Made by a program: the position numbers and the translations under genes. A stretch of 64,000 nucleotides of DNA, taken from assembly GCF_000421565.1 (NCBI RefSeq), contig NZ_ATXG01000003.1:124001-188000 (forward strand), given 5' to 3'. The notes beneath the pieces were generated by a model that ran no database searches, had not been told where the DNA came from, and was given only the letters and a program-made list of their open reading frames with translations. Below, in pieces: positions 49,526-58,377 of the stretch. Positions within the stretch are counted from its first letter, which is position 1. The number at the start of each line of letters is the position of its first letter. Origin of the DNA: Agromyces subbeticus DSM 16689 (lineage in GTDB: Bacteria; Actinomycetota; Actinomycetes; Actinomycetales; Microbacteriaceae).

Positions 49526-49539
49526 ATTAGTGTACTAAT
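49526..49539. promoter_or_regulatory. Dyad between the OhrR-type gene and the small zinc protein
   Basis: ATTAGT GT ACTAAT has perfect 6-bp arms. It sits between the two divergent starts (49521 and 49569), four bases from one of them, and is the only clear dyad there. Probable MarR/OhrR binding site. Confidence 0.6.
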
Positions 49540-49568
49540 GGTTGGCCGTCACGTCATACTGGAAGCCC

Positions 49569-50051
49569 ATGAACGACATCACCACGTCCGCGACATCCGC
49601 TCGATCGGGTGGCGACGCCGACGACGACCTGCTCGCGCTCGAGAACCAGGTGTGCTTCGCCCTCGCGGTCGCCGCGCGCGGCGTGATCGGCGTCTACCGG
49701 CCCATTCTGGAGCCGCTCGGGCTGACGCATCCGCAGTACCTCGTCATGCTCGCGCTCTGGCAGCGCAGCCCCCGCACCGTGCGCGATCTCGGCGAGGCGC
49801 TGCAGCTCGAGCCGGCCACGCTGTCGCCGCTGCTGAAACGACTCGAGGCGCAGGGCTACCTCACGCGCGAGCGCAACGCTCGCGACGAGCGAGCCCTCGA
49901 CGTCGCGCTGACCGACGCGGGTCGGGCGCTGCGAGCGCGAGCGCTCGAGATTCCGCCGCAGGTCGTCGACCGGCTCGGCATGAGCGTCGACGAGCTCGGC
50001 AGCCTGCGCGATCGCCTCACCGAGGTGATCGCCGCGGTGCAGCGCGCCTGA
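49569..50051 (+). CDS. OhrR-type MarR-family peroxide regulator
   Basis: 160-residue winged-helix regulator. LENQVCFALAVAARGVIGVY places Cys29 exactly where OhrR carries its peroxide-sensing cysteine, and LGLTHPQYLVMLALW, LEPATLSPLLKRLEAQGYLT and ERNARDERALDV continue the OhrR pattern. So it should release DNA when organic hydroperoxides oxidise Cys29. The ATG at 49569 has GGAAG upstream. No ohr peroxidase gene is in the window; the divergent small zinc protein is the only adjacent target. Confidence 0.85.
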   Translation: MNDITTSATSARSGGDADDDLLALENQVCFALAVAARGVIGVYRPILEPLGLTHPQYLVMLALWQRSPRTVRDLGEALQLEPATLSPLLKRLEAQGYLTRERNARDERALDVALTDAGRALRARALEIPPQVVDRLGMSVDELGSLRDRLTEVIAAVQRA

Positions 50052-50083
50052 CGCGCGCCTGGCCGAGCGCCTGGCGGCGCGGG

Positions 50084-51010
50084 CTACGTGGTCGGTTCCG
50101 GTGGATCGAAGCCCACGACCCGTCCGTCGGCCGAGGCGTACTTCACGATGAGACTCGCGTCCTTGCCGCCGAGTCCTTCATCGATGAGCCGCGTGAACTG
50201 CTCGAGCGCGATGCGCGCCGCCGGCAGGTGCAGCCCGGCGGCCTCGCCCGCGGCGACCGCGAACGAGAGGTCCTTCTCGGCGAGCACGGTCGTGAACGTC
50301 GCGTCGAAGCCCCGGTTCGCGGGGCTCGTCGGCACGACACCGGGCACCGGATACCAGGTGCGCAGCGGCCACGACTCCCCCGACGAGACGGATGCCACCT
50401 CGAAGAACTTCGCCGCATCGAGGCCGAGCTGCTCGGCGAGCTGGGAGCCCTCGGCCACGCCGAGCAACGAGACGAAGAGCATCAGGTTGTTCGCGAGCTT
50501 CGCGGCGATGCCCATGGTCGGTCCGCCGAGGTCGAAGACATGACCGGCGAGTGGCTCGACGAGACCTGATGCCTCCGCGACATCCGCCGGCTCGCCGCCG
50601 AGCATGAAGGTGAGGGTGCCCGCCTCGGCGCCCGCGATGCCGCCCGAGACCGGCGAGTCGACGAAGCGGTACCCCCGGGCGACGGATGCCTCGTGGCAGA
50701 ACCGCGACGTCGCCACGTCGACGGTCGACGTGTCGAGCAGCAGGGCCGTCGTCGGTGCGGTGAGCCAGATGCCGTCGGGGCCGGAGTACACCTCGCGGAC
50801 GTGCTCGCTGCGCGGCAGCGAGGTGAAGACGGCGTCGGCTCCGTCAGCCGCCTCGGCGACGGTCGCGACCACGCGCACACCGCGCTCGGCCGCCGCAGTG
50901 CGCGCCGCGGGCACCGGATCGACGCCCCGCACGACGTGCCCCGCCGACACGAGATTGCCGGCCATCGGGCCGCCCATGTTGCCCAGACCGATCCACGCGA
51001 TGGTGGCCAT
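50084..51010 (-). CDS. 3-hydroxyisobutyrate-dehydrogenase-like enzyme
   Basis: 308-residue beta-hydroxyacid dehydrogenase. The NAD(P) motif is IAWIGLGNMGGPMAGNLV at the N terminus. The substrate segment VDSPVSGGIAGAEAGTLTFM and the catalytic lysine in AAKLANNLMLFVSLLGVAEG follow. The nearest functions are 3-hydroxyisobutyrate, tartronate semialdehyde or related hydroxyacid oxidation. I use the ATG at 51010; longer frames to 51109 have no homology. Stands alone, converging with the OhrR-type gene. Confidence 0.88.
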   Translation of the reverse strand: MATIAWIGLGNMGGPMAGNLVSAGHVVRGVDPVPAARTAAAERGVRVVATVAEAADGADAVFTSLPRSEHVREVYSGPDGIWLTAPTTALLLDTSTVDVATSRFCHEASVARGYRFVDSPVSGGIAGAEAGTLTFMLGGEPADVAEASGLVEPLAGHVFDLGGPTMGIAAKLANNLMLFVSLLGVAEGSQLAEQLGLDAAKFFEVASVSSGESWPLRTWYPVPGVVPTSPANRGFDATFTTVLAEKDLSFAVAAGEAAGLHLPAARIALEQFTRLIDEGLGGKDASLIVKYASADGRVVGFDPPEPTT

Positions 51011-51110
51011 GGCCCCTCCCGACGTCGTCGACGCGAAGCACGCTCGGCGGCGGATGCATCCGGATTCCGCCTCGCCCTCCACGATACGGCCGGCGCCGCG
51101 CCAACACACA

Positions 51111-51193
51111 GCGCGGATTCAGGAGAACGGCCACGAATCAGGACGATCTCGCGAGATTCATCCTGATTCGGGGACTATTCCCTGAACCCGCGC
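51111..51193. repeat. Triply nested palindrome at a gene end (copy b)
   Basis: Outer arms GCGCGGATTCAGG (51111-51123) and CCTGAACCCGCGC (51181-51193) pair with one mismatch. Middle arms CGAATCAGGA (51134-51143) and TCCTGATTCG (51161-51170) pair perfectly. The centre ATCTCGCGAGAT (51146-51157) is a perfect palindrome. It begins 25 bases after the stop of the RND gene. Shares ATTCAGGAG with copy a. Confidence 0.75.
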
Positions 51194-51217
51194 TCAGGTC
51201 ACGGCCCGAAGCCGCGC

Positions 51218-54200
51218 TCAGATCACGGGCTCGGCCTCGTGACGCCCCGCCGGCTCGGCCTCGTGGCGAGCGGCACGCTTCGCCTCGCGACGCTCGCGCC
51301 GCCCCTCGATCAGCAGGTAGAGCACCGGCACGAGCACGAGCGTGAGCAGGGTCGACGAGATCAGGCCGCCGATCACGACGATCGCGAGATCCTGCGAGAT
51401 GAACCCGCTCGACCCGGTGACGCCGAACGCCATCGGCATGAGCGCGAAGATCGTGGCGAGCGCCGTCATCAGGATCGGGCGCAACCGCTGGCGGGCGCCG
51501 TTGAACACAGCGTCGGCGACCTTCTGCCCCTGGGCCCGGTACTGGTTGACCAGGTCGATGAGCACGATCGCGTTCGTCACCACGATGCCGATCAGCATGA
51601 GCATGCCGATGAGCGCCGAGATGCCGAGGGGTCGACCGGTCGCGAGCAGCAGGGCGATGGCGCCCGTGGCCGCGAACGGGATCGACACGAGCAGGATCAG
51701 CGGCTGACGCAGCGAGCGGAACGTCGCGACGAGCAGCATGAACACGATCGCGATGGCCACGAGCATGGCGAGCCCGAGCTGCTCGAACGACTCGGTCTGC
51801 GTCGAGGCGAGGCCGCCGATCTCGGCGGTGACGCCCTGCGGCAGGTCGAGTTCGGCGAGGCTCTGCTGCACCGACGCCGTCACGGCGCCGAGTTCACCCT
51901 CGTCGGGCGTGATCGAGATCGTGGCCACGAGGTCGCCCGACTGGCGGGCGATCGAAGTGGGCACGGTGACCTCCTCGACGCTGGCCACGGCCGACAGCGG
52001 CACGAAACCGGCGGGGCTCGCGGCACTCGGCAGCATGACCTGCTCGAGCTCGGCGATGCTCTCGGGCGCCGGCATGCCGTCGACGAAGATGCGGTACTCC
52101 TCACCGTCGAGGCCGATCGAACCGATCGACTGCGGCGAGAGCGTGCCCGCGACGATGCCGAGCACCTGCACCTCGGTGAGCCCCTGCTCGAGTGCGGCCG
52201 AGCGATCGACCGCGACCTGCACGATCGGCTGCGCGGGCGCCCGGTCGCTCGCGACCTCTGCCGCGTTCGGCGTGTCTTCGAGCGCGGCGTACACGGCATC
52301 GGATGCCTCGGCGAGATCGGCCTCGTTCGCGGCCTGCACGATCACGTCGACGCTGCCGCCGAAGCCGCCCATCGCGGCGGAGTCGGCGAGCGCGATCTCA
52401 CCGGCATCCTCGACCTCGGCGAGGCGCTCGCGCACCTCGTCTTGCAGCGCCGTCTGGTCGGCGTCCTTCGAGGTGTTGACGATGTAGGTGGCGGTGCCAC
52501 CCGATCCGCCGAGCATCGACATCATGCCGCCGCCGGATCCGGCCGTGAGCATGACGTCATCGACGCCCTCGATGTCGAGCAGCACGTCTTCGACCTGCTC
52601 GGCGCCGGCCGAGACGGTCTCGAGATCGCTGCCGGCCGGGAACTCCTGCGTGACCGTGATCATGTTCTGGCCGGTCGAGCCGAGGAAGTCGACCTTGAGG
52701 AACGGCACCATCGCGAAGGTGATGACGAGCAGCAGCACCGACGAGACGAGCGTGATCACGGGGTGCTTCTGGGTGCCGCGCAGCACGGGTGCGTAGCCGC
52801 GCTGCAGCCAGCCCTTGCGCTCCTTCTCTTCGGCGGCGAGTCGCGTCGCCTCGATGTCGTCGAGGTTCTTCGGCTGCCGCAGGAACCAGTACGAGAGCAC
52901 GGGCACGATCGTGAGCGATACGAGGAGCGACGAGAGCATCGCGATCGTGACGGTGAGCGCGAACGGCGCGAACAGTTCGCCGACCATGCCGCCGACGAGC
53001 GCGATGGGCAGGAACACGGCGACCGTCGTGAGCGTCGACGAGGTGATGGCACCGGCCACTTCGCGCACGGCGCCGAGGATCGCCTGCACCTTCTCCTCGC
53101 CGTAGGCGAGGTGCCGCTTGATGTTCTCGATGACGACGATCGAGTCGTCGACGACTCGGCCGATCGCGATCGTGAGCGCTCCGAGCGTGAGCATGTTGAG
53201 CGAGTAGCCGCCGAGGTTCAGCCCGATGAAGGTCACGAGCACCGAGAGCGGAATCGAGATCGCGGTCACGAGGGTCGAACGCACCGACAGCAGGAAGATC
53301 AGGATCACGACGATCGCGAACAGCAGGCCGAGCAGGCCTTCGATCGCGAGGTGCTGGATCGACTCCTCGATGAACGGCGCCTGGCTGAACACCACGGTCA
53401 GCTCGATGCCGTCGAGCTCGTCGCCGAGCTCTGCGAGCGCGTCGTCGACCCCGTGCGAGACGGCGACGACGTCGGCGCTCTGGGTGGCCGTGATCGAGAG
53501 TGAGAGCGCCTCGACGCCGTTCGTGCGGGTGATCGAGGTCTGCGGTTCGGTCTCGAGATCGACGGATGCCACATCGCCGAGCTGCACGACGGTGCCGGGC
53601 TGCGTCGTGCTCGCGAGCGGGATCTCGCGCAGCGTCTCGAGCGAATCGATCGACTCGCCGCCCTGCACCGGCAGCAGCTGGCCGTCTTCGGTGATGCTGC
53701 CGAGCGGCATCGTGAGCCCGTTGGCCTCGAGCGCCTCGGAGATCGCCATCGGCGAGATGCCCTGCTCGGCGAGGGCGGCCTGGTCGGGGGTGATCACGAC
53801 GCGCTGGGTCTCGCCGCCCGAGACGGTGGCGGCGCGCACGCCGTCGACCGCTTCGAGGGCCGGCACGACGACATCGGTGAGGGTCGCCGAGAGTTCGCTC
53901 AGCGAGACATCCGCCGCCCCCGCGGTGAGGAACATGATGGGCAATGAGGAGGTGCTGCCCGAGAGCACCTCGGGCGCGGCGTCGTCGGGCAGGATCGCGT
54001 CGAGGCCGTCGATCGCGTCGGTCAGCGAGGCCGCGAACTCCTTGGCATCGGTGCCGTAGGCGTAGGAGACCGCGACGGTCGACATGCCACTCGACGAGCT
54101 CGCCACGACCGACTCGACGTCGTCGAGGTTCGTGATCGCCGACGAGATCGGCAGGCTCACCTGTTCGTCCATGACCTCGGGGCTCGCGCCCGGCAGCACC

Positions 54201-54349
54201 GTGACGACGGTGGTCTGCGGCAGCTCGATCGACGGGATCAGCTCTTGCTTCAGCTGGGCCATCGAGAAGACGCCGAAGCCGGCGATCACCAGGGTCACGA
54301 GGGCGACGAGTGCCCGGTTGGCGAGGCTGAAACGCGCGAGTCTGAACAT
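51218..54349 (-). CDS. RND-family efflux pump (HAE1/SwrC-like)
   Basis: 1043-residue inner-membrane pump with two repeats of one plus five helices and two large external loops. The N terminus FSLANRALVALVTLVIAGFG and the proton-relay pair Asp401-Asp402 in GRVVDDSIVVIEN match the HAE1/AcrB branch, closest in style to SwrC/YerP of Gram-positive bacteria rather than MmpL. The tail has a small tandem repeat (RHEAEPAG-RHEAEPVI). No membrane-fusion or outer-membrane partner is nearby, as expected in a Gram-positive. Divergent from a MarR gene, which probably represses it. Substrate likely a drug or surfactant (inference). Confidence 0.93.
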   Translation of the reverse strand: MFRLARFSLANRALVALVTLVIAGFGVFSMAQLKQELIPSIELPQTTVVTVLPGASPEVMDEQVSLPISSAITNLDDVESVVASSSSGMSTVAVSYAYGTDAKEFAASLTDAIDGLDAILPDDAAPEVLSGSTSSLPIMFLTAGAADVSLSELSATLTDVVVPALEAVDGVRAATVSGGETQRVVITPDQAALAEQGISPMAISEALEANGLTMPLGSITEDGQLLPVQGGESIDSLETLREIPLASTTQPGTVVQLGDVASVDLETEPQTSITRTNGVEALSLSITATQSADVVAVSHGVDDALAELGDELDGIELTVVFSQAPFIEESIQHLAIEGLLGLLFAIVVILIFLLSVRSTLVTAISIPLSVLVTFIGLNLGGYSLNMLTLGALTIAIGRVVDDSIVVIENIKRHLAYGEEKVQAILGAVREVAGAITSSTLTTVAVFLPIALVGGMVGELFAPFALTVTIAMLSSLLVSLTIVPVLSYWFLRQPKNLDDIEATRLAAEEKERKGWLQRGYAPVLRGTQKHPVITLVSSVLLLVITFAMVPFLKVDFLGSTGQNMITVTQEFPAGSDLETVSAGAEQVEDVLLDIEGVDDVMLTAGSGGGMMSMLGGSGGTATYIVNTSKDADQTALQDEVRERLAEVEDAGEIALADSAAMGGFGGSVDVIVQAANEADLAEASDAVYAALEDTPNAAEVASDRAPAQPIVQVAVDRSAALEQGLTEVQVLGIVAGTLSPQSIGSIGLDGEEYRIFVDGMPAPESIAELEQVMLPSAASPAGFVPLSAVASVEEVTVPTSIARQSGDLVATISITPDEGELGAVTASVQQSLAELDLPQGVTAEIGGLASTQTESFEQLGLAMLVAIAIVFMLLVATFRSLRQPLILLVSIPFAATGAIALLLATGRPLGISALIGMLMLIGIVVTNAIVLIDLVNQYRAQGQKVADAVFNGARQRLRPILMTALATIFALMPMAFGVTGSSGFISQDLAIVVIGGLISSTLLTLVLVPVLYLLIEGRRERREAKRAARHEAEPAGRHEAEPVI

Positions 54350-54417
54350 GGCCGCCCTGAGGTCGAGGTGGTGCGGGGAGATTTGCGGGACTGCGGCGTC
54401 GTCACCGCGGAGAATTG

Positions 54418-54443
54418 CTTCGTATCACACGAAGCTTAGCTTC
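54418..54443. promoter_or_regulatory. Overlapping dyads between the RND pump and the MarR gene
   Basis: CTTCGT ATCAC ACGAAG (54418-54434) and GAAGCT T AGCTTC (54431-54443) are two perfect dyads sharing the central GAAG. Three CTTC/GAAG half sites in 26 bases suggest cooperative MarR binding and joint control of both genes. Confidence 0.65.
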
Positions 54444-54498
54444 AGGCTACGTTTCACTTCCTGTGCCGAGGCTGGGAACCGAGCGGTACGGTGGTCAC

Positions 54499-55032
54499 GT
54501 GGAGAGCTTCGATGTCGACGCCGCCGACCAGGGCGCGCTGCTTGACGAACTCCTCCGCATGCAGGCGGTCATGGAGACCACCGTCGTGCCAGAGATCGTC
54601 GAGCCGCTGCTCTCGCTGCGGCTCACGATGCAGCAGCTCAAGGTGCTCGGCATTCTCATGACCGAGCCAGATGGCAGCACGGTGCAGGGCCTGTCGAAGA
54701 CGCTCGGCGTGTCGCTCGCCACCATGTCGGGCATCGTCGATCGCCTCACCGGGCACGACATGGCCACCCGAGTGGAGGACCCGAGCGATCACCGCGTGCG
54801 CCGCGTGCTCCCTACGGCGCGCGGTCGCGAAGTGATGCAAGAGCTGCTCGCCGCGCGACCGCAGCTCAGCCGGCCACCCCTCGAGCGCCTCGACGTCGAA
54901 GACCTGCGCGCCCTCACCCGCGGTGTGGGTGCGCTGCTGCGAGTGATGCAGACCGAGGCGGCAGCAGCCGAGGCCGCGAGCGCCGACACCCGGACAGATG
55001 CCGACCCCACGACGCTCGAGCCGAAGCGCTGA
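54499..55032 (+). CDS. MarR-family regulator
   Basis: 177-residue winged-helix regulator: LRLTMQQLKVLGILMTEPDG, then GLSKTLGVSLATMSGIVDRL and the wing DPSDHRVRRVLPTARG. I use the GTG at 54499; the long upstream frame to 54415 overlaps the operator region. An alanine-rich acidic tail of about 25 residues closes the protein. Divergent from the RND pump gene, hence its probable repressor. Converges with the flavin reductase gene 40 bases away. Confidence 0.88.
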   Translation: MESFDVDAADQGALLDELLRMQAVMETTVVPEIVEPLLSLRLTMQQLKVLGILMTEPDGSTVQGLSKTLGVSLATMSGIVDRLTGHDMATRVEDPSDHRVRRVLPTARGREVMQELLAARPQLSRPPLERLDVEDLRALTRGVGALLRVMQTEAAAAEAASADTRTDADPTTLEPKR

Positions 55033-55071
55033 CGTCTCCCCGCGAGCCGATGCGCTGCATCAGCGGTGTGG

Positions 55072-55770
55072 TCAGCCGCGATACCACTCCTCGTCGATCG
55101 TGGCGAGACGCGAAGGCCGCACCTCGTCGCCGAATCCGAAGAATCGCTGAAAGCTCATCATGAGCGGCCGCCAGCGCGCGGCGTCGATGCGGTGAGCGTG
55201 ACCTTGGGCGCGGATCCGTTCATGCACGTGCACGCGCACGATCTCGACCTCCACCGCCAGCAGGTCGGCCGATTCGGCGTCGACCGAGCCGAGCAGCGGA
55301 TGCACCGCGCTGACCCTGCCCTCGAGGTGCACCGGGCACTCGCGCACTCGAGGCGGGGCGACGAGTTCGGCCGAGAGGGAGTGCACGCGAGCCTCCCTGA
55401 ACTTGTCGCGCACGTGCCGGTAGCCCACGCTCGCCTTGCGCTCCGATACCGGATCGCGTCCGGTCGTGAGCGCGAGTCGATCGACGATATCGACCTCGGC
55501 GACGGAGGGCAGGTTGATGACGACCTCCCGGGTGGCCACGAGATTGCGCCCGCTCTGCGAGCGCGCCGAGATGCCGACGACCGCCGTGTGCCCGAGCCAC
55601 CAGACCGACGAGACGGGCGCGAGGTTCGCGTGGCCCGTTTCATCGACCGTGCTGAGCAGCGCGACCGGGGTGCCGAAGTAGAGGATGGCGGGGTCGATGG
55701 TGGCGTGCGTGGCGCCGACACCGCGCTGACCGGTTGCCGTGGTTTCCGTGGTTTCCGTGTACGTGCTCAT
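55072..55770 (-). CDS. Flavin-reductase-like FMN-binding protein
   Basis: 232-residue protein of the flavin reductase/DIM6-NTAB split-barrel family: AILYFGTPVALLSTVDETGH, then NLAPVSSVWWLGHTAVVGIS and SGRNLVATREVVINLPS. Such proteins reduce FMN for monooxygenases or act as oxidoreductases themselves. The N terminus has a short Thr-Glu-Thr repeat from a 9-bp DNA repeat. The next gene upstream on the same strand is the FAD monooxygenase at 55887-57295, but 117 bases and a strand-wide gap separate them. Confidence 0.83.
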   Translation of the reverse strand: MSTYTETTETTATGQRGVGATHATIDPAILYFGTPVALLSTVDETGHANLAPVSSVWWLGHTAVVGISARSQSGRNLVATREVVINLPSVAEVDIVDRLALTTGRDPVSERKASVGYRHVRDKFREARVHSLSAELVAPPRVRECPVHLEGRVSAVHPLLGSVDAESADLLAVEVEIVRVHVHERIRAQGHAHRIDAARWRPLMMSFQRFFGFGDEVRPSRLATIDEEWYRG

Positions 55771-55886
55771 AGCCTGCTCTCGTCGTGGTCTGACTCGAGC
55801 ATCGCGCGATGGCGGCGGCGGGTCCGGCGTGAATCGGACACCGCGTCGGCGGGTGCGTCGAACGTCGGCCGTCGACCGAGTCCGAG

Positions 55887-57295
55887 TCAGGCCCCGGCGA
55901 GCCGGGCACGGGCGGCATCGAGCGCGGGGCCGGTACCCGGCGCGAGCACCTCGGCCATCACGAACCCGTCGCGACGCACGAGATAGGCGCGATCGGTGCG
56001 CAGTCGAGCGCGCCGCGGCCCACTCGTGTGACGCCCGAACACGTGCGCCTCGACCCCGAGTTCGGCGGCGATGCGGCGCACCACGCGCTCGGGCACGCCG
56101 TACCCGTGCAGTTGAGCGGCCCGATGAACGGCACGATGCGCCCGCGCACGAACCGGGCGAGGGGCGTCGCCGAGGTGATCACCCCGAACGCCCGATCGGT
56201 GGTCGCCACGAGCCGCTTGCCGACGGGCCGGCGTTCGGCCTCGTACCGGTCGAGTCGCGCGTCGGGCATGCCGTCGACGAGCACGTCGGCGAGCGCGCAG
56301 GCCAGGTTGTGCGCCTCCTGCAGCCCGGTGTTCATGCCCTGGGCGCCCACCGGCGAGTGGATGTGCGCTGCGTCACCGACGAGGAAGCACGCCCCCTGCC
56401 GGAATCGCGCGGCGAGCCGGTGATGCAGCCGATAGGTGGTGAACCAAGCGGATGCCTCGTAGCCGACGCCGAACTCGCGCTCGAGCATGCCGCGCACGAG
56501 GGCTTCGCTCAGCTCACCGCTTTCGTCGCGGTCGCCGTCGCGCACGACGCCGAGCAACCGCGCACGGCCGGGGCCCATGGGGAACGCGAGCAGGAAGTGC
56601 TCTGCCGTGATGCGCACGTTGACGGCATCGTCGACGAGTCCGGTGACGCCCGCGGCATCCGAGATGGAGAAGGTGTGCTCATTCGTCACGCCCTCGAACG
56701 GGACGCCGAGCGCGCCGCGCACGACCGAGTGCGCACCGTCGGCGCCCACGCAGTAGCGGGCGTGGATGAACTCCGACCCGCTCGGCCCGACGACGGTGGC
56801 GATGACGGATGTCGCGGCACCGGCAACGACGTCGAGCCGCTCGAGCCGGTGCTGCCACCGCACGTCGCGACCGAGCTCGCCGAGCGCATCGACGAGCAGC
56901 CGCTCGTTGCGGCTCTGCTCGAAGACCGTGATCTCGCGGTATGGAGTGACGCCGGTGCCGAACGCGCGCAGCGGCACCCGCCCGAACGGCCGGCGTCCGC
57001 GACCTGCACCGGGCACGACGACCGACGCCGCCGAACGTTCGGCCAGCACCCGATCGACGAGGCCGAGTTGGTCGTAGAGCTCCATCGAACGGGCCTGCAC
57101 GGCGAGGGCGCGCGACTCGCGCGTGGGGCCGCTCTTGCCGTCGACGATGATCGCATCGACGCCGAGCTTCGCGAGGCAGACGGCGAGCATCAGCCCGCTG
57201 GGCCCGGCCCCGACGATGAGCACATCGGTGTCGACGCGCTCCGCGGATGCCGCGGCAGACGCCTCGGCCCCTGCTGGCTCGGCGACCTCGCCCAT
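55887..57295 (-). pseudogene. FAD-dependent aromatic monooxygenase with a frameshift near the C terminus
   Basis: PheA/TfdB-type hydroxylase. The intact part starts at the ATG at 57295 and shows DVLIVGAGPSGLMLAVCLAK, the DG motif ADGAHSVVRGALG and the FAD site VGDAAHIHSPVGAQGMNTG. After about FVRGRIVPFIGPL (near 56110) the original frame turns into atypical, cysteine/serine-rich sequence and stops at 55958. The next frame from there on reads VPERVVRRIAAELGVEAHVF to the typical C-terminal YLVRRDGFVMAEV and stops at 55887, with GC-rich third positions. One missing base (or two extra) between about 56090 and 56125 explains this. It may be a true mutation or a sequence error. If truncated, the core catalytic domains remain. 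Confidence 0.78.
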
Positions 57296-57362
57296 CACTC
57301 CACTCTCGCACCGGGCGACGGCGGATGCCAGACTCGAACCGGGCGACGTGAGGGAGGGCCAC

Positions 57363-58331
57363 GTGAGCGAGCAGCCGAAGCATCCGTCGGGCGACAGTCT
57401 CGTCACCGTGCTCGTCGCCCTCGTCGCGAACGCGCTCATCGCGATCGCCAAGTCGGTCGCGGCCTCGGTCACGGGGTCGGCGTCGATGGTGGCCGAGGCC
57501 GCGCACTCCTGGGCCGACACCGGCAACGAGGTGCTGCTCGTCATCGCCGAGCGGCGCTCGCGCAAGCCCGCCGATGCGCGACATCCGCTCGGCTACGGCA
57601 AAGACGCCTACATCTGGTCGATGTTCGCGGCGTTCGGTCTCTTCACCGCGGGGTCGGTCGTGTCGATCCAGCACGGCATCACCGAGCTCATCGACCCCGA
57701 GCCGGCGAGCGACTACGGTGTCGCCTACGTCGTGCTCGCGGTCTCGTTCGTGCTCGAGGCGATCTCGTTCGTGCGCGCCTACCGGCAGGCTCGCACGGCC
57801 GCGCGATCACGGCGGCTGCACACGCTCGAGCACGTCGCGAACAGCTCGAACCCGACCCTCAGGGCAGTGTTCGCCGAGGATGCCGCGGCGCTCATCGGCC
57901 TCGTGATCGCCTTTCTCGGCGTGCTGCTGCACCAGGTCACCGGCTCGCCCGTCTACGACGCGCTCGGCTCGATCCTGGTCGGCGTGCTGCTCGGCGTCGT
58001 GGCGGTCGTGCTCATCTCGCGCAACCGCGCGTTCCTGCTCGGCGAGGCGATCGACGACGAGGCACGAGACACCGTGCTCACCGAGCTGCTCGGCCGCCCC
58101 GAGATCGAACGGGTCACCTTTCTGCACCTCGAGTTCACGGGCCCCGGCACCGTGTTCCTGATCGCCGCCGTCGACCTGGCGGGCGACCGCGGTGAAGCGG
58201 AGATCGCGGTCGAGCTGCGGCGACTCGAAGACGAGCTCGAGCAGCAGCACGCGCAGGTCGGGCGGGCGGTGCTCACCCTCGCTGACCCCGCGAGCCCGTC
58301 GCTCACCCCGGTGGCCGGTGCGATGAGCTGA
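57363..58331 (+). CDS. Cation diffusion facilitator (CDF) metal transporter
   Basis: 322-residue membrane exporter for zinc, manganese or iron. Six helices; the first metal motif is AEAAHSWADTGNE (His48, Asp52). In helix 5 the pair is in AVFAEDAAALIGL, where Asp is kept and the usual His is Glu or Ala-like, so metal preference may differ from zinc. The C-terminal cytoplasmic domain begins near LGRPEIERVTFLHLEFTGPG. The GTG at 57363 has GGGAGG upstream. Divergent from the damaged monooxygenase gene with 67 bases between starts. Confidence 0.9.
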   Translation: MSEQPKHPSGDSLVTVLVALVANALIAIAKSVAASVTGSASMVAEAAHSWADTGNEVLLVIAERRSRKPADARHPLGYGKDAYIWSMFAAFGLFTAGSVVSIQHGITELIDPEPASDYGVAYVVLAVSFVLEAISFVRAYRQARTAARSRRLHTLEHVANSSNPTLRAVFAEDAAALIGLVIAFLGVLLHQVTGSPVYDALGSILVGVLLGVVAVVLISRNRAFLLGEAIDDEARDTVLTELLGRPEIERVTFLHLEFTGPGTVFLIAAVDLAGDRGEAEIAVELRRLEDELEQQHAQVGRAVLTLADPASPSLTPVAGAMS

Positions 58332-58377
58332 ACCCAGGGCGACACAGGCCAGGCGACCCGGGCCAGGCGACGCTGCC

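Noticed and set aside
51239-53503. 754-codon plus-strand frame opposite the RND pump
   Set aside because: His/Arg/Asp-rich antisense shadow with no signal or domain.
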